Shown: positions 28,058 through 37,300 of the stretch, piece after piece
How the letters are laid out: each line of letters begins with the position of its first letter
Position numbering within the stretch: the stretch's first letter is position 1
Source: Verrucomicrobiales bacterium
GTDB taxonomy: Bacteria; Verrucomicrobiota; Verrucomicrobiia; Limisphaerales; J093
Reading direction: 5' to 3'
Length of the DNA stretch: 64,000 nucleotides
Assembly: GCA_024233215.1 (NCBI GenBank)
Contig: JACKPW010000001.1
Coordinates: 310,001-374,000, forward strand
Translations under genes and position numbers: made by a program
Notes under the pieces: model-generated
The model's database searches: none
What the model saw: only the letters and a program-made list of their open reading frames with translations
Told to the model about the DNA's origin: nothing

Positions 28058-29581
28058 ATGAAACCACGACGGACCCTGCTGCTTTGTGCCTTTGCCTGCC
28101 TGGCCTGCCTGCCGCTCCGGGCGGCGGAGCGCAACATCATCTTCTTCATCACCGACGACGAGGGGAAAACGCTGGGCTGCTATGGTGACCCGGTGGCCGT
28201 CACGCCGAACGTCGACCGGCTGGCCGCGGATGGCACGCTGTTCCTGAACGCGTTTGCCACCACCGCGAGCTGCAGCGCCAGCCGGTCGGTGGTGCTGTCG
28301 GGGCTGCACAACCATCTGAACGGCCAGTACGGACATCAGCACGCGTATCACAAGTTCTCGTCCTTCCACAACGTGGTGAGCCTGGCGCTGCCCCGCGTGC
28401 TGGCGAACGCCGGTTATCGCACCGCGCAGATCGGCAAGTACCACGTGGCACCCGAGCCGGTCTACCACTTCGAGACCTACTTGAAGGGCAATGCCCGCAG
28501 CACGGTGCAACTGGCTGAGGCCTGTCGTGGCTTCATCACGGACAAGTCCGATTCGCGTCCGTTCTTCCTCTACGTCGGGACCACCGACCCGCATCGCGGC
28601 GGCGGCACCGACCCGACCTCGGCGCGCGAACTCAAGCCGGACCTGTTCGGGAACAAACCCAATCACGCCGCGTATCCCGGAGTGGAGGAGGTGTTCTTCG
28701 ATCCCGCGAAGGTGCCCGTGCCGGCGTGGTTGCCGGATACCCCGGAGACGCGCGAGGAACTGGCGCAGTATTACCAGTCCTGTGCCCGCATCGATCAGGG
28801 GGTCGGGCGGCTCATCGCCATTCTCAAGGACGCAGGCCTGTATGACAAAACGCTGATCGTCTTCACCTCGGATCATGGCATGGCGTTCTCCGGCGCCAAG
28901 ACCACCGTCTATGAACCCGGCCTGCAGGTGCCGTTCATCGTGCGCAATCCCTACGAACCGCACCGGGGCGTGCGTTCGACGGCAATGATCAGTCACATCG
29001 ACATCACCCCGTCGCTGCTCGACTTCGCCGGCGGGCTTGATCCCGTCATCAACGGCCCGAAGAACTGGCAGAACCCGGACGAGTTCTGGAAGGCACGGGG
29101 TGAGGCGTTGACGGAGAACCGGAGTGGCGGCAACAAGTTCCGCAGCTACCACGGCAAGTCGTGGCTTTCCATCCTCGGGGAACCTGACGCGACGCATTGG
29201 AACACGATCTTCGCCTCCCACACGTTCCATGAAATCCAGATGTATTACCCCATGCGCGTGGTGCGGGATCTTCGTTACAAGCTGATCTGGAACATCGCCT
29301 CACCCCTGCCCTACCCGTTCGCCTCCGACCTCTGGGCCGCATCGAGCTGGCAGGCGCAGTATCGGAGAGGAATGGACGCCCCTTATGGGCGCAAGACCGT
29401 CGGCGGGTACATCCACCGCGCGCCATTCGAGCTGTTCAACCTCGCGGAGGATCCGGACGAGGCGCACAACCTCGCGGCGGACCCGGCATACACGGATGTC
29501 CTGAGGGAGTATCAGGAGAAACTCAAGCGGTTCCAACGGGAGATGGATGATCCGTGGATCATCAAGTGGGAGTATGAATAG
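28058..29581 (+). CDS. Secreted sulfatase (formylglycine type)
   Basis: 507 residues from the ATG at 28058 (MKPRRTLLLCAFACL), with a signal peptide ending at RAA. The alkaline-phosphatase-like core has metal ligands DD at 33-34, the maturation motif C-S-A-S-R at 72-76 (Cys72 to formylglycine), GKYHV, and TSDHGMAF near the second metal site. The Ala form of C-x-[PA]-x-R marks it as a standard S1 sulfatase. The target is unknown but is probably a sulfated glycan. Maturation needs a formylglycine-generating enzyme, not found in this window. The next plus-strand gene (83 bases on) may be co-transcribed. Confidence 0.9.
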   Translation: MKPRRTLLLCAFACLACLPLRAAERNIIFFITDDEGKTLGCYGDPVAVTPNVDRLAADGTLFLNAFATTASCSASRSVVLSGLHNHLNGQYGHQHAYHKFSSFHNVVSLALPRVLANAGYRTAQIGKYHVAPEPVYHFETYLKGNARSTVQLAEACRGFITDKSDSRPFFLYVGTTDPHRGGGTDPTSARELKPDLFGNKPNHAAYPGVEEVFFDPAKVPVPAWLPDTPETREELAQYYQSCARIDQGVGRLIAILKDAGLYDKTLIVFTSDHGMAFSGAKTTVYEPGLQVPFIVRNPYEPHRGVRSTAMISHIDITPSLLDFAGGLDPVINGPKNWQNPDEFWKARGEALTENRSGGNKFRSYHGKSWLSILGEPDATHWNTIFASHTFHEIQMYYPMRVVRDLRYKLIWNIASPLPYPFASDLWAASSWQAQYRRGMDAPYGRKTVGGYIHRAPFELFNLAEDPDEAHNLAADPAYTDVLREYQEKLKRFQREMDDPWIIKWEYE

Positions 29582-29664
29582 TCCGGCGGCCTCCCTGCCC
29601 GACGAGGAGATTCAGGACAACCACGAAATACCCTCACGAATCATACGAACGCACTGCGAACCGG

Positions 29665-31101
29665 ATGAATCTCATGCGAATTCCGATCCATCGATTCCGT
29701 CGACCGGGCATTCGGTCCTTCGTCGTCCTGCCGTTGGCCCTGGCCTGCGGCGTTCTTGGCAGTGACGTGGTGCCCCTGCACCCGGTGGTCGAGTACGAGG
29801 GCGACGTCTATTCGTATCAGCCTGCCGACAACGGTGCCGGGCCGCTGTGGTGCGCCGGTTCCACCTGTCTGGTGCGCGTGGGGAGCCACACGTTCGCCTC
29901 CGGATTGGAGACGATTCCCGATGCCAAGCCGCTGCACAACTGCCGCTGGATGCTGTTCGCTCTGGGACCGCAGGGCTGGGAGAGGCTGCTCACGGATCCT
30001 GCGGGACGCACCCGCGAGCCAGCCCCACTGGCCGCTTTTCGTGACGGAGGTTTCTTTCTGTCAGCGAATCCCACGTTGGTTCCGGACGCATACAGCGGTC
30101 CGGCCCGACCGGAGATCCTGCAGTTTGATGTCGCGCATCCCGGGAGTCCGGTCGCCACGCTGTTGCCGAAGTGGCAGGGCGAACCGAAGTTCACGGAGCA
30201 TTCCTATCGCAGCCTCGCCGCGGACGGTGAACTTGGCGAACTGGTGTTGTTTCAGAACATCGGCTACACGCACGCCGAATGGACGTTTCGCGACCGGGAG
30301 GGGAAATGGGCCGCGGCCGGACAACTGAAATGGCCGTGGGGTGCGGAGTACGCCAAACCCGAACCCATCCGCGTGTGCTACCCCAACGTGGCACTGAAGA
30401 ACCGCGCGGTGCACTTCTGCGGTGTCAGCGACATCATCGAACCGAAGCCGGAATGGCGGGCTTTCAAGAAGGAACTCACCGGACGCGAATGGGACTACGA
30501 CTTCCGCCGACTGTTCTACACCTGGACCCCGGACCTCACCCAAGAGGCATTCAAGCCATGGGTGGAAATCGCGAGTCGCGAGGCCACCTGTGGTTGGATC
30601 ATGCCGGGTGATCTGTGGATTGACGGGAGGGGTGACATCCATCTCGTATGGTCCGAACGGGCCGTTGATGAACGACTGCGCGAACGCTTCTTCCCCGACG
30701 CCAAACAGAGCCACGCGATCAACTACGCCCTGGTCCGCAAGGGCGAGGTGCGATTGCGCCGTACGGTGGCGAGGGCGGAGGAAGGCGGCTCGAACGAAAT
30801 CCCGGGCGGGCCACGGTTCCAAGCCACCCCGGAAGGACGGCTGTTTGTCGTGTACTACGTCTCGGGAAGGGACGCGGCGGGAAACGTGCTCTCGGAGAAC
30901 CGGGTCGCCGAGATACGGTCCGGGGGCGACATCGGCCAGGCCCGCGTTCTCCCACTGGAGAAGCCGTTCTCGCAGTTCTTCACCGCGACAGTCCGGGCCG
31001 GTTCGCCGCCATCGAAAACCCTGGAAATGCTCGGACAACCGGCCGGGGGCGGCAGTGTCATCCGCTATGCACGCGTCCGACTGCTGGAACAAGCCGAATA
31101 G
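29665..31101 (+). CDS. Secreted protein of unknown function, probable beta-propeller
   Basis: 478 residues with an N-terminal signal-like helix (IRSFVVLPLALACGVLG). Repeated patterns of short strands ending in W or F (GPLWCAGSTCLVRVG, ELVLFQNIGYTHAEWTFRD, PGDLWIDGRGDIHLVWSE, EGRLFVVYYVSG) resemble BNR or sialidase-type propeller blades, but no Asp boxes or catalytic residues are evident. It may act on, or bind, the same glycan as the preceding sulfatase. I do not recognise the family. Confidence 0.7.
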   Translation: MNLMRIPIHRFRRPGIRSFVVLPLALACGVLGSDVVPLHPVVEYEGDVYSYQPADNGAGPLWCAGSTCLVRVGSHTFASGLETIPDAKPLHNCRWMLFALGPQGWERLLTDPAGRTREPAPLAAFRDGGFFLSANPTLVPDAYSGPARPEILQFDVAHPGSPVATLLPKWQGEPKFTEHSYRSLAADGELGELVLFQNIGYTHAEWTFRDREGKWAAAGQLKWPWGAEYAKPEPIRVCYPNVALKNRAVHFCGVSDIIEPKPEWRAFKKELTGREWDYDFRRLFYTWTPDLTQEAFKPWVEIASREATCGWIMPGDLWIDGRGDIHLVWSERAVDERLRERFFPDAKQSHAINYALVRKGEVRLRRTVARAEEGGSNEIPGGPRFQATPEGRLFVVYYVSGRDAAGNVLSENRVAEIRSGGDIGQARVLPLEKPFSQFFTATVRAGSPPSKTLEMLGQPAGGGSVIRYARVRLLEQAE

Positions 31102-31242
31102 GTCCCGTCCGTAGCGGCGCGGCGAACGGGTGTTCGCCGAACCCGGCAATCGCCACGCCGCAGTACGCAAAAGCACGGGTGGCAGGGTGGTTCGCCGTGC
31201 CGGAAACAAGTGCGCCGACTGACGTCGGCGGCTACCGGCGGC
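31102..31242. repeat. Two palindromic repeats between convergent genes
   Basis: 31111-31143 begins GTAGCGGCGCGGCGAACGGG and closes with GTTCGCCG, related to the copies at 15331. 31209-31235 carries GCCGACTGACGTCGGC followed by GGCTAC, the family seen near 2590. Both lie between convergent genes, a usual position for REP-like elements that can form terminator-like hairpins. Confidence 0.65.
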
Positions 31243-32574
31243 CTACACCTCCGGCAATTCGTAGCCCTTGCGGTGCGGCCGGGTCAGGAGGGCGTTCGCC
31301 TCGTCATCACTGACGAACACCTCGGCAATCGGATCCCACTGCAGTTTGCGACCGAGCATGCGGGCGATGTTTCCCAAGTGGCAGATGGTCGCGGAGCGAT
31401 GACCGATCTCCACATCGGCGATGGGCTTCTTGCGTGACCGGATGCAATCGAGCCAGTTCTGCTGATGATTGCGGCTGCGTTCGAGCGGGATCTCCGGGTT
31501 ATCCAGCTTGGTGTAGGCGAGATCCTCCGGATCCGATTCCACCTTGGCGCGGTCGATCGTGATGGTGCCCTTTTCGCCGATGAAGATCGCGCCGCCCATC
31601 GGGCCGTTGCCAAGTTCCATTTCAACCCCGTTGGCGTAGCGCATGAACACTTTGGGGGCACTGCAGATCTGGTCACCGCGGTTCTTGGATTCGGCATCCG
31701 AATAGGTCGGCAATTCGAGCGCCGGGCCTTCAGTCCAGAGTTCAACCGGACCGGTCAAGTCGGTGCCCAACGCCCATTGCACCTGGTCAAAGCCGTGGCT
31801 GCCCCAGCCGGTCATTTCACCGCCGGAGAAGTGGCGGAACGAAAGCCAGCCCGGATTGCCGCGCGGCACCTGGAGCTGCGAGTGATAGGGCACCAGCGGC
31901 GCCGGCCCGCACCACATCTCCCAGTCCAGCTCATCCGGCAGCCTCTCCGCCGGGAGGTTGCAGAGCCATGGCGTGGGGTAGTTGTGGGCGATGACCCGCT
32001 TCACCCGGCCGATGACACCATTGCGGACCAATTCGCAACCGTGATGGTTCTCCGACATGGACCGCTGCTGGCTGCCGGTTTGGAAGACGCGGCCATACTT
32101 GCGAACCGCCTTCACGATCTGGCGACCCTCATGGATCGTCAGGCTCATGGGCTTCTCCACGTAGAGGTCCTTGCCGGCCTGGCACGCGTGAATGCAGATG
32201 ATCCCGCGCCATTGCTCCGGCGTGGCAGTGATGATCGCGTCGACGTCCTTGCGATCCAGCAATTGCCGATAGTCCTGATGGACCGCCGCATCGAACGGCT
32301 TGGCGATCTGTCGGGCGCGCGGCAGGTTGACATCCGCCATCGCCACCATGCGGACGCCGGGCAGCTTCGCCGTGTAGTTGACATCCCCTCCACCCTGACG
32401 ACCGATCCCGATGCCACCGATGGCGATCTGGTCATTGGGGCCCGGACGGCCGGCGGCTCCCAGCACACCGGTGGGAACAATGCTCGGGAGCGCGAAGCCG
32501 GCGGATGCCAGGGCGGCCGTACGACCGAGGAAGCGGCGGCGGGTGAGACGGTTTCTACTGTGGTTCTTCATCAT
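31243..32574 (-). CDS. Tat-exported Gfo/Idh/MocA-family oxidoreductase
   Basis: 443 residues. A Tat signal (TRRRFLGRTAALASAGFALP) precedes an N-terminal Rossmann domain (IAIGGIGIGRQGGGD, MVAMADVN) with the catalytic-site motif YVEKPMS and a C-terminal alpha/beta domain (GGEMTGWGSHGFDQVQWALG). The family oxidises or reduces sugars and inositols with tightly bound NAD(P). Tat-exported members are abundant in Planctomycetes and Verrucomicrobia and are thought to carry their cofactor out when folded. It is likely part of extracytoplasmic sugar conversion along with the sulfatases and the DUF1080 protein. Confidence 0.9.
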   Translation of the reverse strand: MMKNHSRNRLTRRRFLGRTAALASAGFALPSIVPTGVLGAAGRPGPNDQIAIGGIGIGRQGGGDVNYTAKLPGVRMVAMADVNLPRARQIAKPFDAAVHQDYRQLLDRKDVDAIITATPEQWRGIICIHACQAGKDLYVEKPMSLTIHEGRQIVKAVRKYGRVFQTGSQQRSMSENHHGCELVRNGVIGRVKRVIAHNYPTPWLCNLPAERLPDELDWEMWCGPAPLVPYHSQLQVPRGNPGWLSFRHFSGGEMTGWGSHGFDQVQWALGTDLTGPVELWTEGPALELPTYSDAESKNRGDQICSAPKVFMRYANGVEMELGNGPMGGAIFIGEKGTITIDRAKVESDPEDLAYTKLDNPEIPLERSRNHQQNWLDCIRSRKKPIADVEIGHRSATICHLGNIARMLGRKLQWDPIAEVFVSDDEANALLTRPHRKGYELPEV

Positions 32575-32673
32575 GGTTCGTGGCAGCAGTGTCGGTCACA
32601 GAGCTCCGGCTGTCGAGCGTGGACACGAACGCCGGGGAGAAACCGACCGGCTCTGACTGCGTCGGCGCCCCGC

Positions 32674-33558
32674 TCAAACCGGGGATCCGCTCCAATTCAT
32701 CTTTTGGCGGAGGGTGTGGAAGAACGAGGCATCCGGACGGCGCAGAAGACAGGCCGCGTGGCGACTCCGGCGTACCGTGAGGACCTCCCCCACGGCCAAT
32801 CCGCTGCCTTCCTGGCCGTCGGCGGAGACAAACGTCGAAACCTCCTCCGTGAGCAACCGTACTTCCACGAAAGACCGCAGGCTGATGATGACGGAACGAT
32901 TCGACAGCGTGTGCGGGCAGATCGGCGTCAGGGCAAACACCTCCGCCTGCGGACTGACCACCGCCCCGCCCGCGGCCAGCGAATACGCGGTGGAACCTGT
33001 GGGGGAACTGATGATCAAGCCATCGCCGCGATAACGGGTCAGTTCCTCGCCATCGACGCTGACCGCCAGTTCAATCAAGCGCGGGGTGGGGCCGCGACTG
33101 ATGACGAAATCGTTGAGGGCCAGTTCCGTGCGGCGGGAAACCGCCGCGGAACGTTGCGCCTGAATGAGGCTCCGCGCCTCGACCAGGCATTGGCCGGACA
33201 ACGCCAGATCCAGCGTGGACCCGAACTCCTGCGCCGTGCAGGTCGTCAGAAAACCCAGCGTCCCCAAGTTGATTCCGAGAATCGGCGTCCCGGTGGTCGC
33301 CGCGTTCCGCGCCACGCGCAGCATGGTGCCATCTCCCCCCAGGGCCACGATGAGATCCGTCGATGCCGCCAGCGCGGTGATGCTGCCCCTGGGTTCGAGG
33401 TCGAGTTCCCCCAGTCGCTGGGTGGCGGCATCCGCCCCGACCGTGAGCCCGCGTCCGCGCAGCACGGACACCACCTCGCGCAACGTCCCCGCTGCGTCAG
33501 CCTTCTCCGGGTTGGCCACCACGCCCACCCGCTTGATCTGGTCCGTCAGTCTTTTCAA
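32674..33558 (-). CDS. nadK: NAD kinase
   Basis: About 294 residues if started at the TTG at 33558 (KRLTDQIKRVGVVANPEK). No ATG lies between there and the first conserved strand, so an alternative start codon is required. Conserved motifs: GGDGTM (ATP/NAD binding), PILGINLGTLGFLT, ALNDFVISRG, TGSTAYSLAAGG and the C-terminal ADGQE. It phosphorylates NAD to NADP in the cytoplasm. The 5' end overlaps tlyA by 62 bases, suggesting translational coupling; this tlyA-nadK order is common in bacteria. Confidence 0.92.
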   Translation of the reverse strand: MKRLTDQIKRVGVVANPEKADAAGTLREVVSVLRGRGLTVGADAATQRLGELDLEPRGSITALAASTDLIVALGGDGTMLRVARNAATTGTPILGINLGTLGFLTTCTAQEFGSTLDLALSGQCLVEARSLIQAQRSAAVSRRTELALNDFVISRGPTPRLIELAVSVDGEELTRYRGDGLIISSPTGSTAYSLAAGGAVVSPQAEVFALTPICPHTLSNRSVIISLRSFVEVRLLTEEVSTFVSADGQEGSGLAVGEVLTVRRSRHAACLLRRPDASFFHTLRQKMNWSGSPV

Positions 33559-34294
33559 GCAGCACCAGGTATTCCTTGTTGCCCGACCCGCCCAGAATGG
33601 GCGACTCCACCACCTGCCGCCAGCGCAAACCACCCAGCGTGTTCACGAAGTCCCGCAGATCGGTCAGGACACGCTCGTGCACGGCGGGATCACGAATGAC
33701 GCCGCGGCCCCGATCCGCCTCCGCCTTGCCCGCCTCAAACTGCGGTTTGATCAGCGCGACGATGCGACCCGTCGGGGCGAGCAACGGCGGAATCGGCGGG
33801 AGGACCAGTCGCAGCGAAATGAAGGAACAATCCACGACCGCAAGGTCAAGCGGGCGGAACGGTGGGGGAAAGGCGGTGGGGGTGAGGTGTCGCGCATTCA
33901 CCCGCTCCATCACCACCACCCGCGCGTCCTCCCGAAGCTTCCAGGCCAGCAATCCCTGCCCCACGTCGACCGCGAACACCCGGGCGACACCGCGCTGCAG
34001 GAGGCAATCCGTGAAGCCGCCAGTCGAAGCCCCCACGTCCACGGCCCGCAGCCCGGTGGCATCCAGCCCGAAGGATTCCAGGGCGTGTTCGAGCTTGTGG
34101 CCGCCGCGACTGACGAACCGCTCGGGGGCCGCAAGTTCCAGTTGCGCCCCGACGGGGACGCGCGTGCCGGCCTTGACGCCGGCATGTCCGTCCACCGTGA
34201 CCTTGCCCGCCAGGATCGCGCGTTGCGCCTGTTCGCGGCTTTCGCACAAGCCACGTTCCACCAGGAGTTGATCCAGTCGCTGCCGCCCGCTCAT
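33497..34294 (-). CDS. tlyA: TlyA-family rRNA (cytidine-2'-O)-methyltransferase
   Basis: 265 residues. An N-terminal S4 RNA-binding domain (residues ~4-60, RLDQLLVERGLCESREQAQRA) is followed by FVSRGGHKLEHALE and a class I methyltransferase fold with DVGASTGGFTD, AVDVGQG, DLAVVDCSFISL and IKPQFEAG. TlyA methylates 16S/23S rRNA cytidines; older annotations call it hemolysin A. It lies 69 bases after the smc gene on the same strand and overlaps nadK, so the three are probably one transcript. Confidence 0.92.
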   Translation of the reverse strand: MSGRQRLDQLLVERGLCESREQAQRAILAGKVTVDGHAGVKAGTRVPVGAQLELAAPERFVSRGGHKLEHALESFGLDATGLRAVDVGASTGGFTDCLLQRGVARVFAVDVGQGLLAWKLREDARVVVMERVNARHLTPTAFPPPFRPLDLAVVDCSFISLRLVLPPIPPLLAPTGRIVALIKPQFEAGKAEADRGRGVIRDPAVHERVLTDLRDFVNTLGGLRWRQVVESPILGGSGNKEYLVLLEKTDGPDQAGGRGGQPGEG

Positions 34295-34363
34295 CTCAGT
34301 GGGGCAAGGCTGCCGGGTCGACCGCCACCATTTGAGCCGCCCGGATCCGTGCGGCGGGCGGAC

Positions 34364-37300
34364 TCAGTTGGCCGCCAGGGCCGGGGTCTCAGGGGCTGGC
34401 TTGGCGGAACGTTGGCGGCCATGTCTTCCGCCCGAGTCACCGTTGCCATTGCCATTGCCATTGCCGTTTCCGTTGCCTGCGGCGGACCGGGAATCGCCGT
34501 TGGATCCATTGGACCCTTCCGCGCCGTTGCCTCCGCTGCCATTGCCGGGGCCATTCCCATTGCCGTTGCCGTTGCCGTTGGTGCCATTGGCTCCGACCTG
34601 CTGAAACTTCATGCTCATCACCTTGCTCACGCCGCGTTCCTGCATGGTAACGCCGTAGATGGCGTCCGCCATGCCGATGGTCCGTTTGTTGTGGGTGACG
34701 ATGATGAACTGCGACTTCTCCAGAAACCGTTGCAGGACGCGGATGAAGCGGTTGATGTTTGCCTCGTCGAGCGGCGCATCCAGCTCGTCCAGCACGCAGA
34801 ACGGGCTGGGACGCACCTGGTAGATGGCGAAGAGCAGCGCGACCGCAGTCATGGTCTGCTCACCGCCGGACAGCAGGCGGATGCTCTGAAGCTGCTTGCC
34901 CGGAGGACGCGCCACGATGTCGATGCCGCTTTCCAGAATGTTCTCCTGGTCCACCAGCTGCAGATCGGCCTTGCCGCCGCCGAAAATCTCGGCGAACAAC
35001 TCGCGGAAATTGGCGCGAATCTTCTCGAAAGTCTCCGCAAACATCTCGCGCGTCTGCTGGTTGATGCGGGTGATGAGGTCGGAGAGCTGGCGTTTGGCCT
35101 CGACCAGATCGTCGTGCTGCTCGCTCAGGAACTTGTGACGCTGTTCGGTCTCCTCGTACTCCTCGATGGCAACCAGATTGACCGGGCCCATCTCCTCGAT
35201 CCGCTTCTGCAGGGCCGCCACCTGTTCGGCCACGGCCCCCCAGTCCGTGCTGACCCCGGCGGTCTCCAGTTCCTCCGCCGAGACCGTCTCGATTCGCGTC
35301 GGTCCCTCGTCGGCGTAGATGATGCGGAGGGTCTCCCCCGGGATTTCGGACAGGTCGAGGTGGTACTTTTGCTGGATGCGCTCCACCAGGTTCTGGAGCG
35401 ACACCTGTTTCTGGGCGACCTCGACGTCGAGGGTGCCACGTTGTTCCTGGACGCGGGTCAGGCGCCCGCGTTCATCCCGCAGCGTCTGTTCGCGTTCCTG
35501 GATGTCCTCCTCCGCCTGCTGCCGTTCCGCGTCGAGGCCGTTCACGGTGGCCATGACCTGCTCCCGTTCGTGACGCAGCGCCCCGATGCGCCCCCGGGAT
35601 TCCTCCATCTCGGCCGTGGACTCGGAACGACGTTGTAGAACGGTTTCGATCTGTTGCCGCCGCTGGGTCACCAACTCGCGCAACTCGACGATGCGGCGTT
35701 CGAGCGGCTGCTTTCGCTGCGCGAGCGCCGCCCGGCTTTCCTCCCTCTTGGCCACCTCGACGGAAGCCGCGGTCAACGCTGTCACCGCCTCGTCACGCTG
35801 TTCGCGGGCGTTTTCGATGGCCGCGGTGCGTTCCTGAACGTCGCGATTGATCGCGGCCTCGCGATCTTCCATTGCCTCCAACCGCCCGGCGGCTTCCGCC
35901 CGTTTCATCTCCCCCTCCTGCTGCTGGTCGCGCAGGCTGCCGATCTCGTAAAGCACGGTCTCGATCTTCTGGCCCAGCACGCGTCCGGCGTTCTGCAGGG
36001 CGTTCTGCTCGCCCTGCCGACCGGCCAGTGCGACCTCCTGGGCCTGCAGTTCACTGCGATCCTGCTGCAGGCCCGCTTGCAGGGCCGTTACCTCCGCCTG
36101 CGCGCCCCCCCGTTCCCGGCCGAGGTCCCCCGCCTGCTCGCTGAGTGCGGCCAACCTGGCCCGCAGCGCGGCGATTTCGTTCTTGCGGCCCAGAATGGAG
36201 GTTGCCTTGCCGTTGGTCCCATTGCTGGCGCCGCCGGTGAACACCCCATGGCGACTGAGCAACTCCCCCTGTGGGGTCACGAACTCGAATTCGCCATGCG
36301 TCGCCTCCCAAGCCGCGGTCGCCCTCGCCAGATCCGGGGCAATCTGCGTGTGCCGCAGCAGCGCGGTGACCAGCGGGGTCACGGTTTCGTCCGCCCGCAA
36401 AACCGCCAGGGCGGAACGGCATTCCTGCTGCGCCAGGACCGCCTGGTGTTCAGCGGTCAGCTCCCGGGTCCCGTTCGGGGCGCCGTTGCCGTGCCAGAAG
36501 GAAAGCGCCGCGATACTCGCCCGACCTTTCTTCTGTGATGCCAGATTCCCGAGGATCTCGCGGGCGGCGTGCGGATGTTCGGCCAGCACGAGCTGCAGAT
36601 GATGCCCCAGCGCGGCTTCGATCGCCGTCACATCGCCGTCGGGCACCTGAATCCGCTGCGCCAGGGTGCCGAGCACCTCCACCCCGGTCTTCAACGCCGC
36701 CTGGGCTCCGGCACCAAAACCCTCCAGCCCCGATTCCAATTGCTCCAACACGGAGAGACGCGACTGATGGGAAGCCTGCTCGCGCTGCACCTGCTCCAGT
36801 TGCGTGCCGAGTTCCTCCAGCCGCAGTTGCACGGCGCGCAACTGCCGCTGCCGCTCCTCCAGGGTCAACCGCCGATCCCGCACCGAGGCCGCCTGCGCCT
36901 CGGAATCCCGGGCAAACTCCGCGAGGCGCTGTTCGGTCTGGCGGCGTTCCTCCTCGAGTTGGACCTTCTCCGCCGACAACTTGTCCAGCCGGGTCAGGTT
37001 CGACTGTTTCTGGAGGTCGAGGGCACTGACCTGGTTCCGCAGGCGGGACACATCCTGGGCGGTGCGGAACACGTCGTTGTTCAGCTGTCGCAAGGTGTCC
37101 TGGGCCGACCGCAGCTCCGCTTCGATGGATTGCACCACGGTGCGCTTCGCCGCCTGTTCCTCCTGACGGGCCTGGAGTTCGGACTCCGCCGTCTCAAGCT
37201 GCCCGGCGAGGGCGGTGAGTTCCTGCTCGGCATCAACCCGGCGGGCCTCACTCTGCTCGATCTCGGCCAGCGCTTCGGCGTTGCGGGATTCGAGTTCCTC

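Noticed and set aside
33559..33633. 5' extension of nadK to base 33633
   Set aside because: The added residues (Trp/Cys-rich) are the out-of-frame reading of tlyA and precede no conserved NadK sequence.
34430..34610. Possible CRISPR or minisatellite array
   Set aside because: The short GCCATT/GTTGCC units are hexamer repeats within the coding frame of smc, without spacers.
33164..35638. 824-residue plus-strand open frame over nadK, tlyA and smc
   Set aside because: Runs antisense through three conserved genes and carries no motif.
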